NCBI RefSeq assembly: GCF_010682065.1
Contig: NZ_JAAGWG010000011.1
Location: 1-64,000, forward strand
DNA: 64,000 bases
From: Blastococcus saxobsidens
GTDB taxonomy: Bacteria > Actinomycetota > Actinomycetes > Mycobacteriales > Geodermatophilaceae
Direction of reading: 5' to 3'
Shown: one piece after another, positions 1 through 8,607 of the stretch
How positions within the stretch are numbered: the stretch's first letter is position 1
Layout: each line of letters begins with the position of its first letter
Program-made: the position numbers and the translations under genes
The notes under the pieces: generated by a model
The model's input: the letters and a program-made list of their open reading frames with translations, nothing else
What the model was told of the DNA's origin: nothing
The model's database searches: none

Positions 1-77
1 TGAACCGGCCCCACCTGGGCATCGGCGGACGCTCACCCATCGACCGCGTCAACAACGCAGCGGGTCAGTACAGCTAG
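1..77 (+). mobile_element. C-terminal tail of an IS481/IS3-like transposase (partial)
   Basis: The window opens inside a reading frame that ends at TAG 75-77. The last 24 residues include RPHLGIGGRSP and finish VNNAAGQYS. This pattern (RPH, then GGR-P, then an asparagine-rich end and GQY) is typical of the C-terminus of IS481-family DDE transposases. The catalytic core lies upstream of the window, so neither activity nor copy length can be judged. The local base composition is less extreme than in the genes that follow. No unambiguous terminal inverted repeat could be fixed; the element edge is probably just downstream of the stop. Confidence 0.6.
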
Positions 78-299
78 GACTACGTGGAACCATAGGCGTC
101 CGTTTCCTCTGCCTGCGGCCGCCGAGAGAACCACCGCAACGACAGCTCCGAGGTACAGGAAGATCGTGCTTGCTGCGACATCGGGGTGAAAGTCCCCATC
201 GGCAGCCCTCTTCACCAGCACGTAGAGGACCACGAACGGGAACGTGATCGTGATCAGGAACAGGACGAGCCGCACGGAGGATCGGAAGGTCACGCCCAT
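33..299 (-). CDS. Small membrane protein, probably truncated by the adjacent insertion element
   Basis: An 88-residue frame with two hydrophobic stretches, roughly residues 8-29 and 43-62, which would make a two-helix membrane protein. No family is recognised. Its last 15 codons read antisense through the transposase tail, so the natural C-terminus was probably replaced when the insertion element landed. There is no convincing ribosome binding site before the ATG. It could be a gene remnant or a non-coding frame; hydrophobicity and isolation are the only support. Confidence 0.35.
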   Translation of the reverse strand: MGVTFRSSVRLVLFLITITFPFVVLYVLVKRAADGDFHPDVAASTIFLYLGAVVAVVLSAAAGRGNGRLWFHVVLAVLTRCVVDAVDG

Positions 300-375
300 C
301 CATCGAGCCGATCGGCCGAAAGGTTAAGCGCGACCAGATCCGTGGGTCCGCTGAGGGGCGATCGACGATCGACCG

Positions 376-999
376 GTGAGCGCGCTCCCGTACCGCTACG
401 ACGTCGAGATCGTGGGGCTGCTGGCCGCGCCGGTGCACCGCTACGACGGCCGGCCCGGGACGACGACGCCGGAGCAGGCGGCCGACCGCCGGGAGCGCCT
501 GGAGATCCGCGGCGGGGTCGGCATCGTGGGCGACCGCTACGCGGGCCGGCCGGCGCACCGGGACGCGCAGGTGACCGTGCTGGCGGCCGAGGCGCTGGAG
601 TCGCTGGCCACCGAGCTGGGCGCCGCCCGCTTCGACCCGCTGCTGGCCCGGCGCAACGTGGTGCTGCGCGGCGCGGAGGTGGAGGCGCTGCGTGGCCGGG
701 AGTTCGCGCTCGACTGCGGGGACGGCGAGGTGCGGCTGCGCGGCGGCCGGCCGGCGAACCCCTGCGCCTGGATGGACGTCGTCCTCGCGCCCGGCGCCCA
801 TCGGGGACTACGCGGGCGCGGCGGCGTGCGCTGCGCGGCGCTCACCGACGGCATCCTGCGCCTGGGGCCGGCCGTCCTCCGCAGCCCCGTGCCGCTCGAC
901 GCCGCCCGGGCCGCGACGGCGGTGCGGCCCGCGCCCCGGCCGCGGGCCGGTGACGGACCCCGGCCCGACACGCCGGGGGGACGCCCGCCCCTGGCGTGA
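376..999 (+). CDS. MOSC domain-containing protein
   Basis: A 207-residue protein starting at GTG. It carries MOSC (molybdenum cofactor sulfurase C-terminal) hallmarks: GDRYAG near residue 52, a central RRNVVLRG, and NPCAWMD containing the conserved cysteine that in this family is proposed to handle sulfur or the molybdopterin ligand. These are followed by HRGLRGRGGVRC. The C-terminus is an Arg/Pro-rich tail of about 35 residues. MOSC proteins act on molybdenum cofactor or in Mo-dependent reductions such as YiiM and mARC. A molybdenum hydroxylase is encoded at 25768-29641, but no direct link is visible. The substrate is unknown. Confidence 0.75.
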   Translation: MSALPYRYDVEIVGLLAAPVHRYDGRPGTTTPEQAADRRERLEIRGGVGIVGDRYAGRPAHRDAQVTVLAAEALESLATELGAARFDPLLARRNVVLRGAEVEALRGREFALDCGDGEVRLRGGRPANPCAWMDVVLAPGAHRGLRGRGGVRCAALTDGILRLGPAVLRSPVPLDAARAATAVRPAPRPRAGDGPRPDTPGGRPPLA

Positions 1000-1075
1000 C
1001 GGTCGTTCCCCCTGCACGATCACAGGGCCGGACCACCGAGCTCCGGAGCATCGGCACGTCCGGAGGAACCCCGTC

Positions 1076-1744
1076 ATGCGCACGCGTCAGCTCACCACCG
1101 CCACCACGGTCGCGGCCACAGTCCTGCTCCTCGGTGCGTGCAGCAGCAGCCCCCTCGAGGGCAAGAACGGCACCGAGGTCGCCGAGGCCGCCGCCGACGC
1201 GCTGGAGAAGGCCGGATCGGTCCACGTCCAGGGCACGATCGAGCAGGGCGGCGAGGAGGGCGAGCTCGACCTGCAGCTGCAGGGCGAGGACTCGGCCGGG
1301 ACGCTGACCATCGACGGCGTCGCGATCGAGCTGGTCACGGCCGGCGGGGAGCAGTTCCTCAAGGCGCCGGACGACTTCTGGGCGTCCTCGGGGCTGCCGG
1401 AGGAGGTCGCGTCCTCGCTCGCGGGCAAGTGGGTCGCCCTCCCCGACGGCGGCGCCGACTTCGCGGAGTTCTCGCTCGCCAGCATCCTGGAGGACCTGCG
1501 GAACCCCAGCAGCGACGTCAAGGACGAGGTCGGGGAGGACGAGGTCGACGGGACCGACGTCGTCGTCGTCGAGCAGGAGGACGGCAGCAAGCTGTTCGTC
1601 GCAGACGAGGACCCGGCCTACCCGCTGCGGCTCACCAGCGTGGGCGACCAGACCGGCACGCTGGACCTCAGCGAGTTCGGCGAGGAGCAGGACATCTCGG
1701 CGCCCGAGGGCGCGGTCGACTTCGGCGAGCTGCTCGGCGGCTGA
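1076..1744 (+). CDS. LppX/LprG-like lipoprotein
   Basis: A 222-residue secreted lipoprotein. The signal peptide has a charged N-terminus, a hydrophobic core and lipobox LGAC with the lipidated cysteine at residue 22. A GGAGGA ribosome site at 1062-1067 supports the ATG. The mature part is acidic, with alternating beta-type segments (GTIEQGG, LTIDGVAIEL, KWVALPDGG), as in the LppX_LprAFG fold, a hydrophobic-pocket protein that carries lipids or glycolipids across the periplasm in mycobacteria. The ligand here is unknown. A MoxR/vWA gene follows 32 bp downstream and may be co-transcribed. Confidence 0.7.
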   Translation: MRTRQLTTATTVAATVLLLGACSSSPLEGKNGTEVAEAAADALEKAGSVHVQGTIEQGGEEGELDLQLQGEDSAGTLTIDGVAIELVTAGGEQFLKAPDDFWASSGLPEEVASSLAGKWVALPDGGADFAEFSLASILEDLRNPSSDVKDEVGEDEVDGTDVVVVEQEDGSKLFVADEDPAYPLRLTSVGDQTGTLDLSEFGEEQDISAPEGAVDFGELLGG

Positions 1745-1776
1745 GCCGGGCCGTCGGCCGTCGGGGAGGAGCGCGG

Positions 1777-3672
1777 GTGGGCATCGGTCCCGGGCCGGTC
1801 GTCGGCCTGACGCGGGAGCGCGAGGTGCTCACCGTCGCGCTCCGCACCAACCGGCACGTCGTCCTCGAGGGCCCGCCCGGCACGGGCAAGTCCACGCTGC
1901 TGCGCGCCGTGGCCGGCGAGACCGGGCACGACGTCGTCTTCGTCGAGGGGAACGCGGAGCTGACCCCGGCCCGCCTGGTCGGGTCCTACGACCCGGCCGC
2001 GGTGATGGCCGGTGGGTACGTGCCCGGGAGCTTCGTAGACGGCCCGCTGCTCACCGCGATGCGCGGGTCCGGCCTGCTCTACCTGGAGGAGCTCAACCGC
2101 ATCCCGGAGGAGACCCTCAACGTCCTCATCACGGTGCTGACCGAGGGCGAGATCGCCGTCCCCCGGCTCGGGACGGTGCGGGCGGCGGCGGGGTTCCGGT
2201 TGATCGCGGCGATGAACCCGTTCGACGCGGTCGGCACCGCCCGGGTGGGCCAGGCGATCGCCGACCGGATGTGCCGGGTGGTGCTCGGCTACCAGGACGA
2301 GGCGGGCGAACGGGCGATCGTCGCGGCGGTCACCGACGGCCACCCCCGGCCGGTCGCGTTGGCGGTGGCGCTGGTCCGGGCGACGCGGGAGCACCGGGAC
2401 CTGCGCACCGGCTCGTCGGTGCGGGGCGCGATCGACCTGGTGCTGCTGCTCGACGGGCTGCTGAGCCTGCGTGGCCTGGAGCGGCTGGAGGACCGCGGCG
2501 CGCGAGAGGCGGCCCGGGACGCCCTGCACGCCGCGCTGTCGGGCCGGGTGCGGGTGACGGAGGGCGTGGAGCGGACCCCGGAGAGCGTCCTGGACGAGAT
2601 CCTGGCGGGCATCTGGCCCTCCGACGGCGTGCCGCCGGACCCGGGGACGTCGTCGGACGGCCCGCCGGGGCCGGCCCCGTCCCCTGCCGGGGGCGGCCCG
2701 GGAAAAGCGGGGGGCCTGCCGCCTGAGGCGGCGGGCCCGGACAGCAGGAGCGGGCAGCGGGAGCGGCCGGGACGGCGCGGCCCCCGTCAGACCGCACGGC
2801 GCGAGCTGCAGCTGCGCCACCCCTCCTTCGACGAGGTCAGCCCCGAGGTGGGGGCGCTCGACGAGGAGGCGTTCGCCGCGGTGATGGGCGCCGACCCGGA
2901 CGCGGCCGCCGCCCTCCTCGCCGACCTCGCCCTGGCCACCGACCGGGAGCTGCGCTCGGCGGCGCGCCGGCTGGCCGCCCGGGTGTTCGTGCAGGTGGGG
3001 CGGGTCGGTGCGGCCCGGGCCCGCGGCACCCGCCGGCTGGCCCCCGCCCGCGGTGGGGACGGCGATCTCGACCTGGAGCGCACGCTGGACCGGTGGAGCG
3101 GGCCGTGGCCGCCGGCGCCGGAGGACGTGGTGGCCCGGCGCTGGGTGGGCGCGCGACGGGCGGTCTGCCTGGTGGTCGACCGGTCGGGCTCGATGAGCGG
3201 CCTGGGCGTGGCGATCGCCGCGGTGGCGGCGGCCGGCGTGGTCCTGGCGGCCGGCGAGCGGCTGGGGACCAGCGTGCTGGCCTTCGCCGACCGGGTGGAG
3301 GTGCTCCAGCAGCACGGCCGGCACCGCGCACCCGAGGACCTGGTGCTGGCCCTGGTGGGGCTGCGCGGCCACGGCCGGACCGACGTCGCCGCTGCGCTGC
3401 GGGCCGCCTCGGCGCAGCTGCGGACGGCGGCGCACGCCGACGAGCGGGTCGTGGTGCTGCTGTCGGACTGCCTGTCGACGGCCGGGGACCCCGCGGAGGC
3501 GGCGCTGGCCGGCATCGACCGGCTGGACGTGCTGTGCCCGCTGCCCGCCGGGGGCGCGGAGGCCGAGGCGCTGGTGGCGTCCCGGGCGCTGGCCGCACGG
3601 GGCGGCGGGTCGGTGGCCGCGGTGCGCTCGCTCGCCGACCTGGGGCCCGCCCTCACCCGCCTGCTGGGCTAG
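1777..3672 (+). CDS. Single-chain MoxR-type AAA ATPase / vWA protein
   Basis: A 631-residue protein; the GTG start is fixed by a strong GGGGAGGA site ending 6 nt upstream. Residues 1-275 are a MoxR/CbbQ-type AAA+ ATPase: Walker A GPPGTGKS at 32-39, a Walker B segment with LEELNRI, and sensor AAMNPFD. Residues about 280-350 form a Pro/Gly/Ser-rich linker. The C-terminal third is a von Willebrand A domain with MIDAS motif DRSGS at 468-472. MoxR ATPases and vWA proteins are normally separate partners, such as CoxD/CoxE or CbbQ/CbbO, that remodel or load metal enzymes. Here both are on one chain. A metal-enzyme maturation role is inferred; the client is unknown. Confidence 0.8.
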   Translation: MGIGPGPVVGLTREREVLTVALRTNRHVVLEGPPGTGKSTLLRAVAGETGHDVVFVEGNAELTPARLVGSYDPAAVMAGGYVPGSFVDGPLLTAMRGSGLLYLEELNRIPEETLNVLITVLTEGEIAVPRLGTVRAAAGFRLIAAMNPFDAVGTARVGQAIADRMCRVVLGYQDEAGERAIVAAVTDGHPRPVALAVALVRATREHRDLRTGSSVRGAIDLVLLLDGLLSLRGLERLEDRGAREAARDALHAALSGRVRVTEGVERTPESVLDEILAGIWPSDGVPPDPGTSSDGPPGPAPSPAGGGPGKAGGLPPEAAGPDSRSGQRERPGRRGPRQTARRELQLRHPSFDEVSPEVGALDEEAFAAVMGADPDAAAALLADLALATDRELRSAARRLAARVFVQVGRVGAARARGTRRLAPARGGDGDLDLERTLDRWSGPWPPAPEDVVARRWVGARRAVCLVVDRSGSMSGLGVAIAAVAAAGVVLAAGERLGTSVLAFADRVEVLQQHGRHRAPEDLVLALVGLRGHGRTDVAAALRAASAQLRTAAHADERVVVLLSDCLSTAGDPAEAALAGIDRLDVLCPLPAGGAEAEALVASRALAARGGGSVAAVRSLADLGPALTRLLG

Positions 3673-3786
3673 CGGGCACCGTCCGGACGACCGAAGTTCC
3701 GCGGTGCGGACCGTTCCGTTCACCTCGCGGGCACCTGCGCCGCGTGAGGTCGCTGGGACTGAAGTTCGCGCTCCCGAAGGACACCC

Positions 3787-6700
3787 GTGCCCACAACCAC
3801 CAGCCGGTTCACCCGTTGGTTCGCCGCTGTCGCGGCCACCGCGACGACGGCCAGCGGCGTCGCCGTCGTGCTCGCCGCTCCCGCGGCCGCAGCCCCGGCC
3901 GACGCCCCGGCCCTGCTCGTCACCGAGATCACGCCGGACAACGTCGGCTACGACGACTTCGAGTTCTTCGAGGTCCACAACGCGACGGCCGCCGACATCG
4001 ACCTGAGCGCCTCCGGCGTCACGCTGGCGTACACGTTCCAGGACACGGCAGCACCGCCGGACGACAAGCCGCTGACCTACCCGGCCGGCACGGTGATCCC
4101 CGCCGGGGCGACCAGCGTGTTCTGGCTCCAGTACCAGACCAGCACCGTGAACACCGCGGCGCGCACGGACGAGGAGTTCCGCCAGCACTTCGCGGCGGCC
4201 GGCGGCGAGGCCGCGGACTACGACCTGGTCCGGGTGACCGGGCAGGCCGGCATGGCCAACAGCGGTGACCGCGGCATCCGCGTCACCGGCCCCCAGGGGC
4301 AGCTGGTGAGCTGGTCGTACTACCCGGCCGGCTCGGTGGGCACCGACCGGTCGGCGACCTTCCGCCTCCCCGAGGACCCGGCCTCGCCCCGCCTGGACCT
4401 GTTCGAGTCGCAGGCCACGCCGACCCCCGGCGTCGTGGCGCCCGAGGCGCTGGAGCGCCCCGTCACCGATCCGGGCACGGACCCCGGCACCGATCCGGGC
4501 ACGGACCCCGGCACCGATCCGGGCACGGACCCCGGCACCGATCCCGGCACGGACCCCGGCACCGATCCCGGCACGGACCCCGGCACGGACCCGAGCACCG
4601 GCGGGGCCCGGCTGCAGATCACCGAGGTGCTCCCGGACTCCAGCAACGTCGGCAGCGCCGACGGCTACGAGTTCATCGAGGTCTACAACGCCACGGCCGA
4701 CCCGATCGACTTCGGGGACCACCTGCTGCGCTACCTCTACCCGCTGGAGGACCTGAGCAACTCGTCGGTGGCGGAGTGGCCCGGGACGCCGCGTGACGTG
4801 ACCGTCGCGCCCGGCGGCACGCTCGTGCTCTGGATCAAGAACGGCCAGAACGACGCGCTCACCGACAGCGACTTCAACCGGCAGTTCGGCTCCAGCCTGA
4901 CGATGGGCCAGGACCTGGTGGAGGTGTTCAGCGCCGGCATGGCCAACGGCTCGCCCCGCGGGCTGGAGATCGTCACCAACACCGGGTTCAGCATCAACCG
5001 GGCCTACTACAACCTCGCCGGCGCCGACGACACCACCGCTAACCAGGGCATCCAGTACGGCACGGACCCCGCCGACCCGAACCGGCAGCGGCTCCTCGGC
5101 CAGGCACCGGCCAGCCCCGGCAGCGTCACGCCGGGGCAGGTGTCGCCCACCCTGGCCGACGTCCCCGACGACGGCTCCGCCCCGGTCGTCGAGGACCGCA
5201 CCGCCGCGCAGATCGACCCCTCCGGTGACTTCGCGATCGACCTCACCGTGACCGACGACGTGCAGGCGCGCACCGTCACGCTGTTCCTCCGCAGCGACGT
5301 CGACGCCGAGTACCAGGCGTTCAACCTCGTCACCGACGGCGAGGACGGCTATCGGCACGTGATCCACGCCGCGGACCTGACCGGCAAGCGGTGGTACCAG
5401 TACTACGTCACCGCCACCGACGGGACGAACACGACCCGCACCGCGATGCGCCAGCTCGACGTCGCCGGCCGGGACACCGCGCCGGTGCGGCTGAACGTGA
5501 CGGAGGGGCAGTTCGTCTCCGGGACGACGGTGGTCTCCGCGGCCGGGGACCGCTATCCGCCGCAGCTGGACCTCGAGATCGACGGCGAGCCCGTTCCCGG
5601 GACCAGCCCGGCGCTGGAGGACGCGCCGCTGTTCGTCTTCGAGGCCAGCGGCGTCAACCAGTTCTTCCGCAACGGGGTCCTCGTGGAGGGCGACGAACTG
5701 CTCATCTTCGAGGACGGGATCCCGGAGGGCTACGAGACGCTGTCCACGCCGGTCCCGCTGACCTACGTGACGCAGGGCGAAGAGCTGGTGGTCAGCGTGT
5801 ACGCCGGCACCAAGGCCGCGCCGGAGGTCGACGAGAACGAGAACAACGACGACTTCACCATCAAGAACCTGCGCCTGGTGCTGCCGGACGGCCGCACGCT
5901 GCGGCCGGCCGGCTACGACGACCCCGACCGGGTCCTGAGCATGGGCGACAGCTCCGGCAAGCTCGACTTCTACGACGCGCGGTTCACCCTGCCCGACGAC
6001 GCGTTCACCGCGGAGTCGGCGGCGTGGGACACCACCGAGGTCCCCGACGGCCCGCACACCGTCGGCGCCACCGACGGCACCGACTCCGTCCAGCGCACGG
6101 TGCAGGTCGACAACACCGCGCCGGCGATCACCAGCACGATGACCGACGGGCGGACCTACCAGGGCGAGTTCACGATCGACGCCCAGGCCACGGACGCCGG
6201 ATCGGGCCTCGGGTCGCTGACGGCCACCCTGGACGGGGAGTCGATCTCCCTGCCCTTCGCGACCTCGTCGGTCACCCTGCCGGCCGGGGAGCACGAGCTG
6301 GTGCTGGAGGCCCGCGACGTCCTCGGCAACACCGAGACCCGCGAGATCACCTTCACCACACCCGTGGAGCAGCCCAACACCGAGCTGTTCTCACCCGCGG
6401 ACGGCGCCGTCGTGGAGACCGACTACGTCGAGCTCACCGCCCGGGTGACCGACCCCAGCGGGGACTCACTCGACGTCGCCTTCAACGAGGGCTACCGCCT
6501 CGACCCGTCCGACGAGGCGGTCGACAGCTGGTCGGGCACCACCCGGATCGCCTCCGGCAGCGACCGCGCCGGCGCCCAGCTGCTGACCGGGAACGACGTC
6601 GCCGCCATGACCGGGGCCGACGGCCTCGACACGTCGATCTCCTCCGAGGACGCCTTCCCGTACCAGATGTTCGACGTCGAGGTGCCGGCCGGCGCGGGTG

Positions 6701-8517
6701 AGGACTACCTGGCCCGGCTGTCCTGGAGCGGCACGGCCAACGCCGACGCCAAGGTCCTCATGTACGTGCTCGACACGGCCACCGGGGCCTGGGAGGAGGT
6801 CGACCGGCACGTCACCATCGGCGCGGGCGCGACGGAGTTCGAGCTCGAGGCGACGGTGCCCGCCGCGGACCACGCCCAGGACGGGACCATCCGGGTGCTG
6901 GTCCAGCACTCGGAGGGCTTCGCCGGTGAGGACCGCTCCACCCGGGAGACCCCGGTGGCGCCCTATCACCCGGAAGACACGCCCCGGTCGTCCTACGACT
7001 TCACCCTGGGCTGGGAGTCCGACACCCAGTACTACAACGAGCAGTACTACGAGCGGCAGCTGGACATCCACGAGTACTTCCTGGACCGCCGGGACGAGCT
7101 GAACCTGCAGTACGTCTTCCACACCGGCGACATCGTCGACGACCACGACCAGGCCTACCAGTGGGAGAACGCGAACCCGGCCTACGCCATGCTCGACGAG
7201 GCAGGGCTGCCCTACGGCGTCCTCGCCGGCAACCACGACGTCGGCCACGAGGTGGCGGACTACACCGAGTTCAGCCGGCACTTCGGCGAGCAGCGGTACG
7301 CGGGCAACCCCTGGTACGGCGAGAGCTACCGGGACAACCGCGGGCACTACGACCTGATCACCGCAGGCGGCATGGACTTCCTCATGCTGTACATGGGCTG
7401 GGCGCCCGGGGACGCGGAGATCGCCTGGATGAACGAGGTCCTGGCGCAGTACCCGGAGCGGGTCGCGGTCCTCAACCTGCACGAGTACATGCTCACCACC
7501 GGCGGGCTCGGCCCCGTGCCGCAGCGGATCTACGACGAGGTCGTGGCGCCCAACGCCAACGTGAAGATGGTCTTCTCCGGCCACTACCACGACGCCTACA
7601 CCCGGATCGACCGCTTCGACGACGACGGGGACGGCACGGCCGAGCGCGCGGTGCACCAGATGCTGTTCGACTACCAGGGCCTGCCGGAGGGTGGCCAGGC
7701 GTTCCTCCGCCTGCTGCACTTCGACAACGAGGGCGAGCGGATGACCGTGCGGACGTTCTCCCCGTACCTGATGAAGTACGGCTCCGACGACCCGACCCTG
7801 GAGCCGGAGCACCAGCAGTTCACGGTCGCCTACGCCGACCTGCAGCTGAACCCCCGGGTCAAGGAGCTGGCCACCGACGCCTTCTCCGTCGACATCCTGA
7901 CCACCCGCTCGATCGCGCAGTTCGAGGACGTGGCCAGCGGCACGGAGCTGACGGCGACCTGGTCGGACCTGCCCGACGAGGAGCACGGGTGGTACGTCAC
8001 CACCAGCGACCCGTACGGCGGCGTGGACCGCTCCGAGGTCCGGCTGTTCACCGTCCGGACGGGCGAGGGACCCGGCGACGGCGAGGGCCCCGGCGACGGC
8101 GAGGGCCCGGGCGGCGGCGAGGGACCCGGCGACGGCGAGGGCCCGGGCGAGGGCGAGGGACCCGGTGACGGCGGGAACCCCGGCGGCGGCGACGGAGAGG
8201 CGCCCGGGGCGCCGGCCGACCCCACGCACCCGACGGACCCCGGTACCCCGCAGGGCCCGGGCACTCCTCCGGGTCCGGGTGCTCCCGAGGGCCCGGCGGG
8301 CCCGGCTGGTGTCCCGCCGGCCGGAGGCGTGCAGGCCCCGAGGGTCGACCGGGCCGACGGCGTGGGAACGCAGCGCTCCGCCGGGACCCCGAGGTCGGGT
8401 GCGCTCGCCTGGACCGGGGCGCCGGTGGCCTCCACGCTCGTCGCGGGCGTGCTGCTGCTCGCCGCGGGCGCGCTGCTCACCGCCGCCGGTTCCCGGGGAC
8501 GGCGCCGTCGCTCCTGA
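3787..8517 (+). CDS. Large cell-wall-anchored lamin-tail-domain / metallophosphatase protein
   Basis: A 1576-residue surface protein starting at GTG after a GAAGGA site. Order of parts: an export signal ending near AAAAPADAP (about residue 38); a first lamin-tail domain beginning LLVTEITPD; a TDPG repeat linker (about 226-270); a second lamin-tail domain beginning LQITEVLPD; several beta-rich or Ig-like segments; a calcineurin-like phosphoesterase from about residue 1070 with SDTQ, GDIVDD (about 1114), GNHD (about 1148) and GHYH (about 1265); a Gly/Glu/Pro-rich wall-spanning linker; then LAWTG at 1540-1544, a membrane helix and an RGRRRRS tail. LAxTG is the preferred motif of actinobacterial class E sortases. 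Cell-wall attachment and extracellular phosphodiesterase or nuclease-like activity are inferred; the substrate is unknown. Confidence 0.85.
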   Translation: MPTTTSRFTRWFAAVAATATTASGVAVVLAAPAAAAPADAPALLVTEITPDNVGYDDFEFFEVHNATAADIDLSASGVTLAYTFQDTAAPPDDKPLTYPAGTVIPAGATSVFWLQYQTSTVNTAARTDEEFRQHFAAAGGEAADYDLVRVTGQAGMANSGDRGIRVTGPQGQLVSWSYYPAGSVGTDRSATFRLPEDPASPRLDLFESQATPTPGVVAPEALERPVTDPGTDPGTDPGTDPGTDPGTDPGTDPGTDPGTDPGTDPGTDPSTGGARLQITEVLPDSSNVGSADGYEFIEVYNATADPIDFGDHLLRYLYPLEDLSNSSVAEWPGTPRDVTVAPGGTLVLWIKNGQNDALTDSDFNRQFGSSLTMGQDLVEVFSAGMANGSPRGLEIVTNTGFSINRAYYNLAGADDTTANQGIQYGTDPADPNRQRLLGQAPASPGSVTPGQVSPTLADVPDDGSAPVVEDRTAAQIDPSGDFAIDLTVTDDVQARTVTLFLRSDVDAEYQAFNLVTDGEDGYRHVIHAADLTGKRWYQYYVTATDGTNTTRTAMRQLDVAGRDTAPVRLNVTEGQFVSGTTVVSAAGDRYPPQLDLEIDGEPVPGTSPALEDAPLFVFEASGVNQFFRNGVLVEGDELLIFEDGIPEGYETLSTPVPLTYVTQGEELVVSVYAGTKAAPEVDENENNDDFTIKNLRLVLPDGRTLRPAGYDDPDRVLSMGDSSGKLDFYDARFTLPDDAFTAESAAWDTTEVPDGPHTVGATDGTDSVQRTVQVDNTAPAITSTMTDGRTYQGEFTIDAQATDAGSGLGSLTATLDGESISLPFATSSVTLPAGEHELVLEARDVLGNTETREITFTTPVEQPNTELFSPADGAVVETDYVELTARVTDPSGDSLDVAFNEGYRLDPSDEAVDSWSGTTRIASGSDRAGAQLLTGNDVAAMTGADGLDTSISSEDAFPYQMFDVEVPAGAGEDYLARLSWSGTANADAKVLMYVLDTATGAWEEVDRHVTIGAGATEFELEATVPAADHAQDGTIRVLVQHSEGFAGEDRSTRETPVAPYHPEDTPRSSYDFTLGWESDTQYYNEQYYERQLDIHEYFLDRRDELNLQYVFHTGDIVDDHDQAYQWENANPAYAMLDEAGLPYGVLAGNHDVGHEVADYTEFSRHFGEQRYAGNPWYGESYRDNRGHYDLITAGGMDFLMLYMGWAPGDAEIAWMNEVLAQYPERVAVLNLHEYMLTTGGLGPVPQRIYDEVVAPNANVKMVFSGHYHDAYTRIDRFDDDGDGTAERAVHQMLFDYQGLPEGGQAFLRLLHFDNEGERMTVRTFSPYLMKYGSDDPTLEPEHQQFTVAYADLQLNPRVKELATDAFSVDILTTRSIAQFEDVASGTELTATWSDLPDEEHGWYVTTSDPYGGVDRSEVRLFTVRTGEGPGDGEGPGDGEGPGGGEGPGDGEGPGEGEGPGDGGNPGGGDGEAPGAPADPTHPTDPGTPQGPGTPPGPGAPEGPAGPAGVPPAGGVQAPRVDRADGVGTQRSAGTPRSGALAWTGAPVASTLVAGVLLLAAGALLTAAGSRGRRRRS
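4464..4595 (+). repeat. In-frame 12-bp tandem repeat encoding (TDPG)n
   Basis: Ten TDPG units and a final TDPS unit link the two lamin-tail domains. Codon choice alternates (gat-ccg / gac-ccc), giving a 24-bp period at the DNA level. Such arrays can change length by slippage without breaking the frame. Confidence 0.9.
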
Positions 8518-8528
8518 CCCACGGCGCC

Positions 8529-8607
8529 GCGACGCCCCGGCCGGCACCTGCCCGGCCGGGGCGTCGCGCGGGGCTCTGCCGGGCGGTGGTGCCGCCCGGC
8601 AGGGCCC
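8529..8607. terminator. Two back-to-back hairpins between convergent genes
   Basis: Arms 8529-8544 and 8552-8567 form a perfect 16-bp stem with a 7-nt loop. Arms 8571-8586 and 8592-8607 form a second 16-bp stem with one G-U pair and a 5-nt loop. They fill the space between the surface-protein gene (+) and the alcohol dehydrogenase gene (-). There is no U-tract, as is usual for actinobacterial terminators. A bidirectional terminator is the simplest reading. Confidence 0.8.

Noticed and set aside
4464-4595. CRISPR-like regular repeats
   Set aside because: The repeat is a continuous in-frame TDPG coding array without spacers.
1618-6294. A very long open frame (over 1500 codons) on the minus strand
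   Set aside because: It runs antisense to the lipoprotein, MoxR-vWA and surface-protein genes, all of which have clear domains. The translation is Arg/Val/Gly-rich with no motif, as expected from antisense frames in high-GC DNA.
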